A stretch of DNA of 64,000 nt, taken from the NCBI GenBank assembly GCA_036824005.1, contig DAITBA010000004.1, forward strand, positions 1 to 64,000, in the 5' to 3' direction. Made by a program: the position numbers and the translations under genes. The notes beneath the pieces are model-generated. The model was given only the letters and a program-made list of their open reading frames with translations, searched no databases and was not told the origin of the DNA. The stretch comes from DAITBA01 sp036824005 (GTDB lineage Bacteria; Pseudomonadota; Gammaproteobacteria; Burkholderiales; Rhodocyclaceae). Below are positions 8,127 to 17,459 of the stretch, in pieces (within the stretch, counting starts at the first letter, position 1; every line of letters starts with the position of its first letter).

Positions 8127-9623
8127 TCATGGTTTTTCCAGATATCGTCCGTGCAGGTGCGCTCTGAAATGCGCCGCATCGAGCGTCGTGCCGCTTGCCC
8201 GGCGCGTGAGTTCTGGCGTCGCCCAGCGGCTCGCCTGGGACCAGACGTGGGCGTTCAGCCACTCGAACACCGGCGCCAGATCGCCGGCGGCGATGCGCGC
8301 GTCCAGATCCGGCGTGGCGCGGCGCTGCGCAGCGAACCACTGTGCGGCGTACATGGCGCCCAGGGTGTAGCTGGGGAAGTAGCCGAAGGCGCCTTCCGTC
8401 CAGTGCGGATCCTGGAGGCAGCCGTCCTTGTAGTTGCCGCGCGTATCCAGGCCGAGCAGAGTGCGCATCTTCGCGTCCCACAGCGCCGGGATGTCGTCCG
8501 GCTCGATCTCGCCTTCGATCAACGGCCGCTCGATCTCGTAGCGCAGGATGATATGGGCGGGATAGGTGACCTCGTCCGCCGCGACGCGGATGAAGCCGGG
8601 CGCGACGCGGGTGAACAGCCGGTGCAGATTGCCGGGCGCGAAGGCGTGTTGCGCACCGAAGTGCTTCGCCAGCAGCGGTGACAGCAGGCCGGCGAAGGCG
8701 CGGCTGCGGGCGAGCTGCATCTCGAAGGACAGGCTCTGGCTTTCGTGGATGCCATAGGAGCGCGCCACGCCGACGGGCTGGCCGAGCCAGTCGCGCGGCA
8801 GGTTCTGCTCGTAGCGCGCGTGGCCGGTTTCGTGGATGGTGCCCATCAGGCTTTGGACGAAGTCGTCTTCGCGGTAGCGGGTGGTCAGACGCACGTCCTC
8901 CGGTACCCCGCCGCTGAAGGGGTGTGCGCTCTGGTCCAGCCGCCCGGCTTCAAAGTCGAAGTCGAGCAGACGCATCACCTCCAGGCTCAGCGCCCGCTGC
9001 TTGTCGGCGGGAAAGGGGCCGACGGGCAGTTCCAGTTCATCGTGTCGCTGCTTTTCCTGCACCCGGGCGATGAGGTCGGGGAGCCATTCCTTGAGCGCAC
9101 CGAAGATGCGGTCGATCTCGGCGCTGGTCATGCCCGGCTCGAAACGATCCAGCAGCGCGTCGTAGGCCGCAAGTCCCGTGGCGTCGGCCAGCAGCCGGGC
9201 CTCCTCGCGGGCGAGACGCACCACTTCGCGGAAGTTGTCCAGGAAGCCGACCCAGTCGTTGGCCGGCCGCTGGCTGCGCCAGGCGTGCTCGCATTTGGCG
9301 CCGGCAAGGGTCTTGGCCTCCACCAGCGACTCGGGCAACGCGTTGGCATCGCGCCAGTCGCGCTGGATCTCGCGCAGGTTGGCGCGCTCGAAGTCGTCGA
9401 GGGGCTCGTCCTCGGCGCGCCGGATCAGTTCTGCCAGGCGCGGCTCGGTGCGCAGGCGGTGGATGTGCGTGTGCAGTTCTGCCTCGGCCGCCGCGCGCGC
9501 CGCGCTGCCCTTGGGCGGCATCATGGCGTTGCGGTCCCAGGAGACGATGGCGGCGAGGTGATTGAAACGATGCAAGCGCGCGTAGAACGCGGTGAGTTCG
9601 GAGTAAGCGGGCTTGTCCGACAT
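8127..9623 (-). CDS. Carboxypeptidase Taq (M32 metallopeptidase)
   Basis: The 498-aa length is typical of the thermostable carboxypeptidase M32 family. The zinc motif HETGH is at residues 264-268, preceded by HPFSGG near 234-239 and followed by HESQSLSFE near 290, which supplies the third ligand. The enzyme is cytoplasmic and removes C-terminal residues from peptides. It is a single gene on the minus strand, and the vapBC pair lies downstream. Confidence 0.92.
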   Translation of the reverse strand: MSDKPAYSELTAFYARLHRFNHLAAIVSWDRNAMMPPKGSAARAAAEAELHTHIHRLRTEPRLAELIRRAEDEPLDDFERANLREIQRDWRDANALPESLVEAKTLAGAKCEHAWRSQRPANDWVGFLDNFREVVRLAREEARLLADATGLAAYDALLDRFEPGMTSAEIDRIFGALKEWLPDLIARVQEKQRHDELELPVGPFPADKQRALSLEVMRLLDFDFEAGRLDQSAHPFSGGVPEDVRLTTRYREDDFVQSLMGTIHETGHARYEQNLPRDWLGQPVGVARSYGIHESQSLSFEMQLARSRAFAGLLSPLLAKHFGAQHAFAPGNLHRLFTRVAPGFIRVAADEVTYPAHIILRYEIERPLIEGEIEPDDIPALWDAKMRTLLGLDTRGNYKDGCLQDPHWTEGAFGYFPSYTLGAMYAAQWFAAQRRATPDLDARIAAGDLAPVFEWLNAHVWSQASRWATPELTRRASGTTLDAAHFRAHLHGRYLEKP

Positions 9624-9834
9624 GTCACTTCCTCGCTGCCCAATGGGCGACCAATGGCTCCCAGCCTACCATCTTCGACAGCGGCGTCCGCGCGCCGGAA
9701 GATCTATCAGCAGGCACTAAAGTGGTGCGCCGACGTGCCGTTATGGAGGCACACGTCCCGCGATCGGACTCCGCAAGAGGCGTCGGGAGCGGCTATTAAA
9801 ACCGACAACACCTGGACAGAACAGAGGAAGTCAA

Positions 9835-11472
9835 ATGGGAAATCACCACACCATCAAGGCACAGTTTGCGTGGATCATCGTGACCATGGCCGTCGGCTTT
9901 GTCGCCTTTGGCGGGATTGCGCTCGTCACGCTCGAACGTCTGAAGGTCAATGGGCCGATCTATGGAGAGATCGTGCTGGGCAAGGACCTGATTGCCGACG
10001 TGCTGCCGCCGCCGGCCTACATCGTCGAGGCGAACCTGGTGGCGCATCAGATCGCGCGGGAAACCAACGCGGCCGCCCGGGACAAGCTGGTCGAGCGCTT
10101 CGGCAAGCTGGAGAAAGAATTCAATGAACGCGCCGAGTTCTGGCGCGGCCAGCAGATCGCTGCGCCGATCAAGGGCGCGCTGCTCGAGCGTAGCGTGCCG
10201 CCGGCCAAGCAGTTCTTCGAGGTTGGCCGCGGCAAGCTGATTCCTGCGGCCAGCGGTGCCAATGCCGCCGCAGCCGCGGGCGCCCTCGCCGAGATGGGTG
10301 TTCAGTTCGTCCAGCATCAGCAGGCGATCGGCGACGTCGTGACGCAGGCCGAGGCAGAGAACCGCCGCCACGAGGAAGACGCCGGGAGCAGCATCACGGT
10401 CGCGCGCGTGGCTCTGGCGGCGGCCTTCGTCGTCGCCCTGGCCCTGAGCATCGCCCTCACCGTTTTCATCACCCGGCGCCTGATGCGCCAACTGGGCGGC
10501 GAGCCACAAAAGGCAGCGGAGGTGGCGCGGGCGATCGCGTCCGGCAAGCTCAAGACCGAGATCGTCGCCGGCGCCGATGCCACCAGCCTGATGTCCAACA
10601 TGGCGCGGATGCGCGATGGGCTGCGCGTCACCGTAGGCGACCTGACCCGCTGCTCGCTGAGCCTGGTGGACGCGGCGGGCGCGCTGTCGCACGCGGCGGC
10701 GCAGGTGTCGTCGGGCTCCGAGAGCCAGAGCGATGCGACGTCGTCCACCGCGGCGGCGGTCGAGCAGTTCGCCGTCAGTCTCGAACAGATCACGGGCAAC
10801 GCGCAGTCCGCGCGCGAGAGCGCGACGGAGGCTGGTCGCGTCACGGAGCGGGCCGGCGCGGCGGTCACGCGCACGCTGGACGAAATGCACGAGATCGCCA
10901 GTGCCGTAAATCACTCGGCAACGCTCATGGCGGAGCTGGAGAACCATGCCAATAAGATTTCGGCGGTGGTCAGCGTGATTCGCGAGGTGGCGGATCAGAC
11001 CAACCTGCTGGCACTCAACGCCGCGATCGAGGCGGCGCGGGCGGGCGAGCAGGGGCGTGGCTTTGCTGTCGTGGCCGACGAGGTACGCAAGCTGGCGGAG
11101 CGGACCTCGACGTCGACGCAGGAAATCACGGCGATGGTGGCGGCCATCCAGCAGGCCACCGGTGCCGCGGCCGAGGGGCTGGAGGTGGGGCGGCGCAAGG
11201 TCGAATCCGGCGTCAATCTTGCCGGCGAGACGCGCGATGCGATGAGCGGACTGTCCGAAAAGACGCAGACGATGCTCGCTGCCGTCGAGGAAATCTCCAA
11301 CGCCCTGCAGGAGCAGGGCAATGCCCGCACGGAGATCACCCGCAACGTCGAGCGGGTTGCGCAGATGACCGAGGAAAACACTGCCGCCGTGCACAGCATC
11401 CGCGACTCGGTGGACACCCTGAACCAGCTTGCGCTGGATCTCAAGGCACAGGTGACGCGCTTCGACGTCTGA
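9835..11472 (+). CDS. Methyl-accepting chemotaxis protein
   Basis: This 545-aa receptor has a short cytoplasmic start, a first membrane helix at about residues 11-33, and a helical periplasmic sensor to about 188. A second helix (about 190-212), a HAMP-like linker, and a long signalling coiled coil follow. The kinase-control tip reads NLLALNAAIEAARAGEQGRG near residues 388-407. It would pass a ligand signal to CheA/CheW. No che gene is nearby, so it is an orphan receptor; the ligand is unknown. A weak aggaag ribosome-binding site precedes the ATG. Confidence 0.92.
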   Translation: MGNHHTIKAQFAWIIVTMAVGFVAFGGIALVTLERLKVNGPIYGEIVLGKDLIADVLPPPAYIVEANLVAHQIARETNAAARDKLVERFGKLEKEFNERAEFWRGQQIAAPIKGALLERSVPPAKQFFEVGRGKLIPAASGANAAAAAGALAEMGVQFVQHQQAIGDVVTQAEAENRRHEEDAGSSITVARVALAAAFVVALALSIALTVFITRRLMRQLGGEPQKAAEVARAIASGKLKTEIVAGADATSLMSNMARMRDGLRVTVGDLTRCSLSLVDAAGALSHAAAQVSSGSESQSDATSSTAAAVEQFAVSLEQITGNAQSARESATEAGRVTERAGAAVTRTLDEMHEIASAVNHSATLMAELENHANKISAVVSVIREVADQTNLLALNAAIEAARAGEQGRGFAVVADEVRKLAERTSTSTQEITAMVAAIQQATGAAAEGLEVGRRKVESGVNLAGETRDAMSGLSEKTQTMLAAVEEISNALQEQGNARTEITRNVERVAQMTEENTAAVHSIRDSVDTLNQLALDLKAQVTRFDV

Positions 11473-11479
11473 TCGCTAT

Positions 11480-12286
11480 TCATTTCCCGCCCCCGAAAGG
11501 GGGACGGGAGAGATCGAGGGCGGAGTTGACGAAATGGAATAGCACGGTCGGCGGCTTCCATCCGGCCGCCGGCCTCAGCACCTTCTTGACCGAATCGTTC
11601 AGCTGCACTTCGACGCGGTATGGCTCGGGAAAAGTCCTGTCCCAGTGGGGCAGGATCTGCTTGATGTACTCCAGCTGGTGATCCTCGTTCAGGATCACTC
11701 CCATTGTTTCCAGCAGGTTCAGCTTGGGCCAATGCTCTCCACCGGAGCGGCCATGGGTCACCACACCCATGAAGCGCGCGAAATCGCCGTAGAACGGGTC
11801 GGAGGGGTCGATGGCCTTGCCGTTCGAGTAGATGGCGTCCATCAGGTAGGTTACCGTGAAGTTGCGCGCCGGTTGTTTCGCCCATTGCAGGAGAACGTCA
11901 TGGATGGTGGCCGACATGCACATCTCGACATGCCCGCCGACGATGTAGAGATGGGCGGGCGCGACGTCGAAGCTCACCTCCCCGCCCTGGGAAAACACCC
12001 AGTAATCCGGCGCGCAATCCTCCATGAAGTAATACTGCTCCGGCGAATCGTCCTGCAGGTAAATGACGGGAATGCGCCGCTCCTTGGCGAATCGCACCGC
12101 CTCGTCGACGCCGCGCTTGGACGAGAACCGCGCGTCGTGGGTAGACGTGGCGTGCACGACGATCATGACGGAATTACCCGCCAGCTTGACCCGGGCGGGA
12201 GGCGTCAGCTCGTGGGGAGGACAGGCGGCCTGACCCGGGCAGGCATACAGAACGAGAACAAGTAGCGTAATGACCTTTGCGCGCAT
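11480..12286 (-). CDS. Exported protein of unknown function
   Basis: The 268-aa protein has a clear N-terminal signal peptide (MRAKVITLLVLVLYACPGQA) with likely cleavage before ACPP. The mature part begins VMIVVHATSTHDARFSSKRG. The segment IVGGHVEMCMSATIHDVLLQ faintly recalls the cysteine loop of isochorismatase-like hydrolases, but that is not a secure call. It is convergent with the chemoreceptor, ending 7 bp away. I place the start at 12286 because an extra nine-codon extension would bury the signal peptide. Function unknown. Confidence 0.7.
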   Translation of the reverse strand: MRAKVITLLVLVLYACPGQAACPPHELTPPARVKLAGNSVMIVVHATSTHDARFSSKRGVDEAVRFAKERRIPVIYLQDDSPEQYYFMEDCAPDYWVFSQGGEVSFDVAPAHLYIVGGHVEMCMSATIHDVLLQWAKQPARNFTVTYLMDAIYSNGKAIDPSDPFYGDFARFMGVVTHGRSGGEHWPKLNLLETMGVILNEDHQLEYIKQILPHWDRTFPEPYRVEVQLNDSVKKVLRPAAGWKPPTVLFHFVNSALDLSRPPFGGGK

Positions 12287-12395
12287 CGGTAGGCGCAGGC
12301 TGCCAATGACCAATGCCGGCCCTGCGCGGCGCTATTCTACCGGTGGATTGGGGGATCGCCTGCGCCGATGGGCGCCGGTCCAATGGTGGCGGCTG

Positions 12396-13814
12396 TCAGA
12401 GGAGATCGGCGATGGTCGCGACGGCCGTGCCGATTTCGAGAAGGATCAGGCCCAGCGGTGTCGTCTCGGCCGCCAGCACGAGCAGCACGGTACTCCGGCC
12501 GACCGGCACGACGACGGCGCAGCCGTGCTCGCCGCGAACGATCACCTCCCTGGTTTCTCCGTGCCTGAGCTGCGTCGCTGCATCGGCACCCAGCTCAAGC
12601 AGCGCGGCCGTCATGCCGGCGACGCGCGCTTCGTCGATATCCTGCGACAAGGCGCTGGCGATCATCACGCCTTGCGCGGAGATCAGCGCGGTTGCCGTCA
12701 TGCCGGGGCATTCGCTGCGAAGCTCGCGCAGGGCTCGATCCAGGTCTTCCCGGCGGTGATTTCTCGCCGCCGCGTTCGCGCCGGCCGACCCCGGGACTAC
12801 CGCCAGATGCGGAAACTCCCGCACGATCGGTGTCGGCGTTTCCGCGTCGACGTCGTTGCGCGATTCCTGCGTGCGGCCGGTGGCTGAAAGCGGTCGGGAT
12901 TCCTCGTCGATGAGGTCCGGCGTGATGATGCTGTGGCCTTCGAGCACCGCCTTGACTACGGCCACGTGACAGATGGTGAGAATCAGCCGCGCTACGCCGT
13001 GCGAATAGGCGGCAATCATCTCCATCGACTCGGGCGCGAACTGCGGAGTTGTCTCGCCGTGCGCGGCACAATAGTACTGATGCACGAAGCCAGGGATTTC
13101 CTCGGGCTTGAGCGGCGTGAGCACGTATGACGGGAAATCGGCGGCGACGAGTTCGCGTACCACCATGCCATCGAGCAGCGGCATCAGGCTGGGCTGCCCG
13201 GCGAGAACGAGCTGCAGCACGTCCTTGCCCGCCGTCGGCCACTTCGACAGCAGGATGAGTTCCGCCAACAGGTCTTCGGACATCTCCTGCGCATCGTCGA
13301 CGACGACCACGAGCGGTCGCGTCAGTCCGCGGTGGGCAAGCAGGTACTCGACCAATATTTCGAACTGGTCCGGCGCGGGGTCTGTGTCCGCTGCGGCTTC
13401 TGCGATACCGAGTTCCTCGGAGCAGTAGGCGATAAATTCCGCGAACGACATCCGGCAGTCGCAATTCAGGACGGTCACGCCGTCCTTCATCAGGTTTTGC
13501 ACGGCATGCTGCAGCAGCAGGCTCTTGCCAGTGCCGCTTTCACCGCTCAGAACCACGAGGCCCTCCTTGCGGCGGATGTCGGCAAGGAGGCCATAAAGCG
13601 TTTGCACGAACGCGGCGTGCGGATAGACTACCGATTCCTCCGCGGCGGGCTCGGGCAGGTCGCCCCGATTGGCGGGATGCGTGTCCCCCGGCAGAATGAT
13701 GGGGCCGAACGCCGGGTCGCCCTCGCCCAGGAGCAGAACCGGACCGAAAGCCGCGTCCCCATCCCCGGGCATTCGGGCACCGGCAGCAAGGTCGCCGGCG
13801 TGCTCATTGTTCAT
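12396..13814 (-). CDS. ExeA/GspA-like AAA ATPase fused to a roadblock/LC7 domain
   Basis: This 472-aa protein has an ExeA-type AAA module with Walker A GESGTGKS (residues 91-98) and Walker B LVVVVDDAQE (about 168-177). In residues 362-472 it carries a roadblock/LC7-like fold (LRELRSECPGMTATALIS, then VMIASALS and GCAVVVPVG). The N-terminus is Gly/Asp-rich with two near-copies of AFGP. Roadblock domains are partners of small GTPases such as MglA in polarity and gliding systems, whereas ExeA-like ATPases assemble secretons or pili. The fusion suggests a switch or assembly factor; this is inferred. A strong promoter lies upstream (13962-13990). Confidence 0.75.
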   Translation of the reverse strand: MNNEHAGDLAAGARMPGDGDAAFGPVLLLGEGDPAFGPIILPGDTHPANRGDLPEPAAEESVVYPHAAFVQTLYGLLADIRRKEGLVVLSGESGTGKSLLLQHAVQNLMKDGVTVLNCDCRMSFAEFIAYCSEELGIAEAAADTDPAPDQFEILVEYLLAHRGLTRPLVVVVDDAQEMSEDLLAELILLSKWPTAGKDVLQLVLAGQPSLMPLLDGMVVRELVAADFPSYVLTPLKPEEIPGFVHQYYCAAHGETTPQFAPESMEMIAAYSHGVARLILTICHVAVVKAVLEGHSIITPDLIDEESRPLSATGRTQESRNDVDAETPTPIVREFPHLAVVPGSAGANAAARNHRREDLDRALRELRSECPGMTATALISAQGVMIASALSQDIDEARVAGMTAALLELGADAATQLRHGETREVIVRGEHGCAVVVPVGRSTVLLVLAAETTPLGLILLEIGTAVATIADLL

Positions 13815-13832
13815 GGCGGGAATCCTGGACAT

Positions 13833-14173
13833 CGGCCGTTGTTATACGTTGTGTCTTGGATGCGCGGCACGTGTATCGTGCCGGGCCTTGGTTCCTGGGC
13901 GTGGCGAATCCGCTCCCTCGGGTGCCCAGGCCCGGCCGCCGGTGTGCGCGGTCGTGAGTCGATTAAAGTTTACTACCTTAGTGCTGTCAAGGGGTTACGA
14001 CAGCCTTCAATGGTGTAAGCATATTGGATTAATGCGCGCCGCCGGCGCTCGAGTTGTGGGGCATGGCGCGCGCCCGAAACCCGCGACGGTCGGGGATTTT
14101 GCGGCGCCTGGCGGGGCGACGCGAGGGGAGGATGGTCCGGCGGGAGCGCGTGTTGATCCGATGCCCGGCGGGA
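13833..14173. other. Intergenic spacer between ATPase-roadblock gene and secF
   Basis: This spacer of about 340 bp contains no supported coding frame. The only signal I see is the minus-strand promoter at 13962-13990. A short inverted repeat (ctgtc/gacag) around 13984-14003 overlaps its -35 side and could be an operator, without further support. Confidence 0.5.
13962..13990 (-). promoter_or_regulatory. Strong sigma70 promoter for the ATPase-roadblock gene
   Basis: On the minus strand there is TTGACA (13985-13990), a 17-bp spacer and TTTAAT (13962-13967), close to ideal for sigma70. It points at the ATPase-roadblock gene and leaves an untranslated leader of about 140 nt before the ATG at 13814. 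Confidence 0.6.
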
Positions 14174-15103
14174 TTAGACGACTGCCTCTTCCTTTTCCTT
14201 CTTCGGCTTGATGAACTGCTCGCGCGACACGCCTAGCCACATGACGAGCGGGCTCGCCACCAGTACCGAGGAATAGATGCCGAACAGGATGCCGATGGTC
14301 AGCGCCAGGGCGAAATAGTAGAGCGTCTCGCCGCCAAAGATGAGCATCGACAGTACCATCATCTGGGTGCAGCCGTGGGTGATGATGGTGCGCGAGATGG
14401 TGCTCGTGATGGCGTGGTCGAGCACCTGCGGCGTGGTCAGGCCGCGCTTCTTCTTGAACGTTTCGCGCACGCGGTCGAACACCACGACCGACTCGTTAAC
14501 CGAATATCCGAGCACCGCAAGCACGGCGGCCAGCACCGAGAGCGAGAATTCCCACTGGAAGAAGGCGAAGAAGCCGAGGATGATCACCACGTCGTGCAGG
14601 TTGGCGATGATGGCGGAGACGGCAAAGCGCCACTCGAATCGGATGGCCAGATAGATGACGATGCCGATCACCACCAGCAGCAGCGCCAGCGCACCGTTTT
14701 CAGCCAGTTCCTTGCCGACCTGCGGGCCGACGAATTCCACGCGCCGCAGATTTGCACTGGCATCGTCGGCCTTCAGCGCCTGCATCACGGCCTCGCTCAG
14801 CGCAGCGGTGTTCTGGTCCTGCTTGAGCGGCAGCCGGATCAGGACGTCCTGCGAGGAGCCGAAGTTCTGCACCGAATAATCCGTGTAGCTGGCTTTGCCG
14901 AGCGCGCCGCGAATGCGCTCCAGGTCGGCCGCCTTGCTGTAGTTCACCTCGATCAGCGTGCCGCCGGTGAACTCCACGGAAAGGTGCAGGCCCCTGGTTG
15001 CGAGAAATAAAACCGCCGCCAGGAAGGTGAGCAACGAAATGACGTTGAACACCAATGCATGGCGCATGAAGGGGATGTCTTTACTGATGCGGAAGAATTC
15101 CAT
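14174..15103 (-). CDS. secF: Protein translocase subunit SecF
   Basis: The 309-aa inner-membrane protein forms the SecDF complex that uses the proton gradient to assist Sec export. It begins MEFFRISKDIPFMRHA with a first membrane helix. The periplasmic P1 region contains VEFTGGTLIEV, and a block of five helices follows with GYSVNESVVVFDRVRETFKK. It is downstream of secD with a 51-bp gap in the queA-tgt-yajC-secD-secF order found widely in proteobacteria. Confidence 0.95.
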   Translation of the reverse strand: MEFFRISKDIPFMRHALVFNVISLLTFLAAVLFLATRGLHLSVEFTGGTLIEVNYSKAADLERIRGALGKASYTDYSVQNFGSSQDVLIRLPLKQDQNTAALSEAVMQALKADDASANLRRVEFVGPQVGKELAENGALALLLVVIGIVIYLAIRFEWRFAVSAIIANLHDVVIILGFFAFFQWEFSLSVLAAVLAVLGYSVNESVVVFDRVRETFKKKRGLTTPQVLDHAITSTISRTIITHGCTQMMVLSMLIFGGETLYYFALALTIGILFGIYSSVLVASPLVMWLGVSREQFIKPKKEKEEAVV

Positions 15104-15154
15104 TTGATTCGGGGCTCGATAGTCGGGATCTGTGCCGGGCGGTCAGGCTGCGCA

Positions 15155-17020
15155 TCAAACCCCTGGTTTCCACACCTGTCCGATCGACAGTTTCGCCAGC
15201 CTGCGTCCGCCATGGCTCCAATTGACAATGGCGCGCGACACGACGACAGCGCTGAAAATCGAGGTCAGGATGCCCAGGCAGTGCACTACCGCGAAGCCGC
15301 GCACCGGGCCGGAGCCGAAGATGAGCAGGGCAATGCCAGCGATGAGCGTCGTCACGTTGGAGTCGAGAATCGTGTCGAAGGCGCGCTCGTAACCGGCGGT
15401 GATGGCTGCCTGGGGCGTGGCGCCGTTGCGCAACTCCTCGCGCACGCGCTCGTTGATCAGCACGTTGGCATCGATGGCCATGCCCAGCGTGAGCGCGATG
15501 GCGGCGATGCCGGGCAGGGTCAAGGTGGCTTGGAGCATGGACAGCAACGCCACCAGAAAGAGAAGGTTGCACGCCAGCGCGACGACCGAGATCAGTCCGA
15601 ACAGCAGGTAATAGGCGATCATGAAAGCGGCGATCGCCGCAAAGCCCCACAGTGTGGAGTTGAATCCCTTCTTGATGTTGTCGGCGCCAAGGCTCGGCCC
15701 GATGGTGCGTTCTTCGATGATGTCCATGGGTGCGGCGAGCGAGCCGGCGCGCAGAAGCAGGGCGACGTCGTTCGCCTCGACGGTGGTCATGCGACCGCTG
15801 ATCTGCACCCGGCCACCGCCAATTTCGGTGCGGATAACCGGCGCCGTGACGACTTCGCCCTTGCCCTTCTCGATGAGCAGGATGGCCATGCGCTTGCCGA
15901 CGTTCTCACGTGTCACGTCCCTGAATATCCGCGCGCCGGCGGAATCCAGCGTCAGGTGCACCGCCGGCTCCTGGGTCTGGCTGTCGAAGCCGGGCTGGGC
16001 GTCGGTGAGACGGTCGCCGGTGAGCACCACCTGCTTCTTCACTAGCAGCGGCCGGCCACCGCGCTCCACGTAGTATTCGGTGCCCAGCGGCGGCTGGCCG
16101 CGCGCCGCCTGTTCCATGATCGCCGGATTGTTGCTGGCTTCGTCGTCCACCATCCGGATCTCCAGCGTCGCGGTGCGGCCGAGGATGTCCTTCGCCTTGG
16201 CCGTGTCCTGCACGCCCGGCAGCTGCACGACAATCCGATCCGCCCCCTGCTGCTGGATCACGGGCTCCGCCACGCCGAGCTCGTTGATGCGGTTATGCAG
16301 TGTAGTGATGTTCTGCTTCAGGGCAAATTCCTGGATGCGCTTTTGAGCGGGCAGGGACAGCGTGGCAACGAGCCTGAAATCAGCGCCGTCCTGCTGCTCG
16401 GCAAGCTGCAGGTCGGGCTGGCTGTCGGCGATGACCGCCCTTGCCTTGTCGCGGGCTTCCTGATCGCGAAACTTGATGCTGATGGCTTCGCGCTCGCGGG
16501 TGATGCCGGCGTGGCGCACGTTCTTGTCCCGCAGCAGCGTACGCAGGTCGGCGGCGGTGGCGTCGAGGCGCTTGGTGATGGCGCCCTTCATGTCCACCTG
16601 CAGCAGGAAGTGCACGCCGCCGCGCAGGTCGAGGCCCAGGTACATGGGCAGCGCGTGCAGCGACGTCAGCCATGCCGGCGAGCTGGATAGCAGGTTCAGC
16701 GCAACGACATACGAAGGATCGGACGGATCGGGATTGAGGGCCTTCTCGACGACATCCTTGGCCTTGATCTGGGTATCGGTGTCGGCGAAGCGCGCGCGCA
16801 CGCTGTTCAGATCGCTGAAGATGCCCTGGTGGGCGACGTTCGCGCCCTTGAGTGCGGTCTCCACGCGCTCCATGACTTTGGTATCGACCTTGAGCGTTGC
16901 CTTGGCGCTCGACACCTGTACCGCCGGCGACTCGCCGTAGAAATTCGGCAGCGTATAGAGCAGGCCGATGACGACCGCGATGCCGACGAGAATGTTTTTC
17001 CAAAGAGGGTAGCGGTTCAT
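15155..17020 (-). CDS. secD: Protein translocase subunit SecD
   Basis: The 621-aa partner of SecF is normal in length for SecD. It has an N-terminal helix (ILVGIAVVIGLLYTLPN), then LDLRGGVHFLLQVDM and the large periplasmic domain with the conserved LNNRINELGV-like segment (LHNRINELGVAEPVIQQQG). The C-terminal RND-type helices include GMAIDANVLINERVREEL, where the aspartate is part of the proton path. It is co-directional with yajC (gap about 70 bp) and secF. Confidence 0.96.
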   Translation of the reverse strand: MNRYPLWKNILVGIAVVIGLLYTLPNFYGESPAVQVSSAKATLKVDTKVMERVETALKGANVAHQGIFSDLNSVRARFADTDTQIKAKDVVEKALNPDPSDPSYVVALNLLSSSPAWLTSLHALPMYLGLDLRGGVHFLLQVDMKGAITKRLDATAADLRTLLRDKNVRHAGITREREAISIKFRDQEARDKARAVIADSQPDLQLAEQQDGADFRLVATLSLPAQKRIQEFALKQNITTLHNRINELGVAEPVIQQQGADRIVVQLPGVQDTAKAKDILGRTATLEIRMVDDEASNNPAIMEQAARGQPPLGTEYYVERGGRPLLVKKQVVLTGDRLTDAQPGFDSQTQEPAVHLTLDSAGARIFRDVTRENVGKRMAILLIEKGKGEVVTAPVIRTEIGGGRVQISGRMTTVEANDVALLLRAGSLAAPMDIIEERTIGPSLGADNIKKGFNSTLWGFAAIAAFMIAYYLLFGLISVVALACNLLFLVALLSMLQATLTLPGIAAIALTLGMAIDANVLINERVREELRNGATPQAAITAGYERAFDTILDSNVTTLIAGIALLIFGSGPVRGFAVVHCLGILTSIFSAVVVSRAIVNWSHGGRRLAKLSIGQVWKPGV

Positions 17021-17090
17021 CGTTGCGCGAGGAGTGAGGGGCGAGGGGCCGGGCGGGCGCCAAGGCGTTGCTCGTCACCTGTCAGGCGTT

Positions 17091-17420
17091 TCAAAGCGTC
17101 TTCAGCGTTCCCTTCGGCAGCAGGGTCTGCACGGAGCCCTTCTGCACGACGATCTCGACGTTGTCGGCGATTTCCAGGTTCACGTAGTTCTCGCCCACCT
17201 TCAAGATCTTGCCGACGACGCCGCCCTGGGTCACGACTTCGTCGCCCTTGGCCAGCGCCTCGACCATCGCCTTGTGCTCCTTGGCCCGTTTCATCTGCGG
17301 CCGGATCATCAGGAACCAGAGAATGACGAACATCAGGATGATGGGCAGCAATCCCATCAGTCCGCCGGTCGGATCGGCCCCGGCGGGTGCGCCCTGGGCG
17401 TAGGCATTGGCGATCAGCAC
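17091..17420 (-). CDS. yajC: Sec translocon accessory protein YajC
   Basis: The 109-aa single-pass membrane protein is associated with SecDF. The hydrophobic helix GLLPIILMFVILWFLMIRPQ is followed by a short basic cytoplasmic domain with EVVTQGGVVGKI, characteristic of YajC. I prefer the GTG at 17418-17420 (VLIANAYAQG...) because YajC proteins usually start near an Ala-Tyr-Ala segment. An ATG six codons upstream is also possible. Confidence 0.93.
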   Translation of the reverse strand: MLIANAYAQGAPAGADPTGGLMGLLPIILMFVILWFLMIRPQMKRAKEHKAMVEALAKGDEVVTQGGVVGKILKVGENYVNLEIADNVEIVVQKGSVQTLLPKGTLKTL

Positions 17421-17459
17421 GTTTGACTCCCGCAGCAAAAGAAAGCTAGCGATTATAAC

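Noticed and set aside
9796..11394. Long minus-strand frame opposite the chemoreceptor
   Set aside because: Arg/Leu-rich antisense composition without motifs; the plus-strand receptor is unambiguous.
11486..11512. cccgccccc-gaaa-ggggg hairpin as a terminator between convergent genes
   Set aside because: It overlaps the 3' coding end of the exported-protein gene and has no T-run in either direction.
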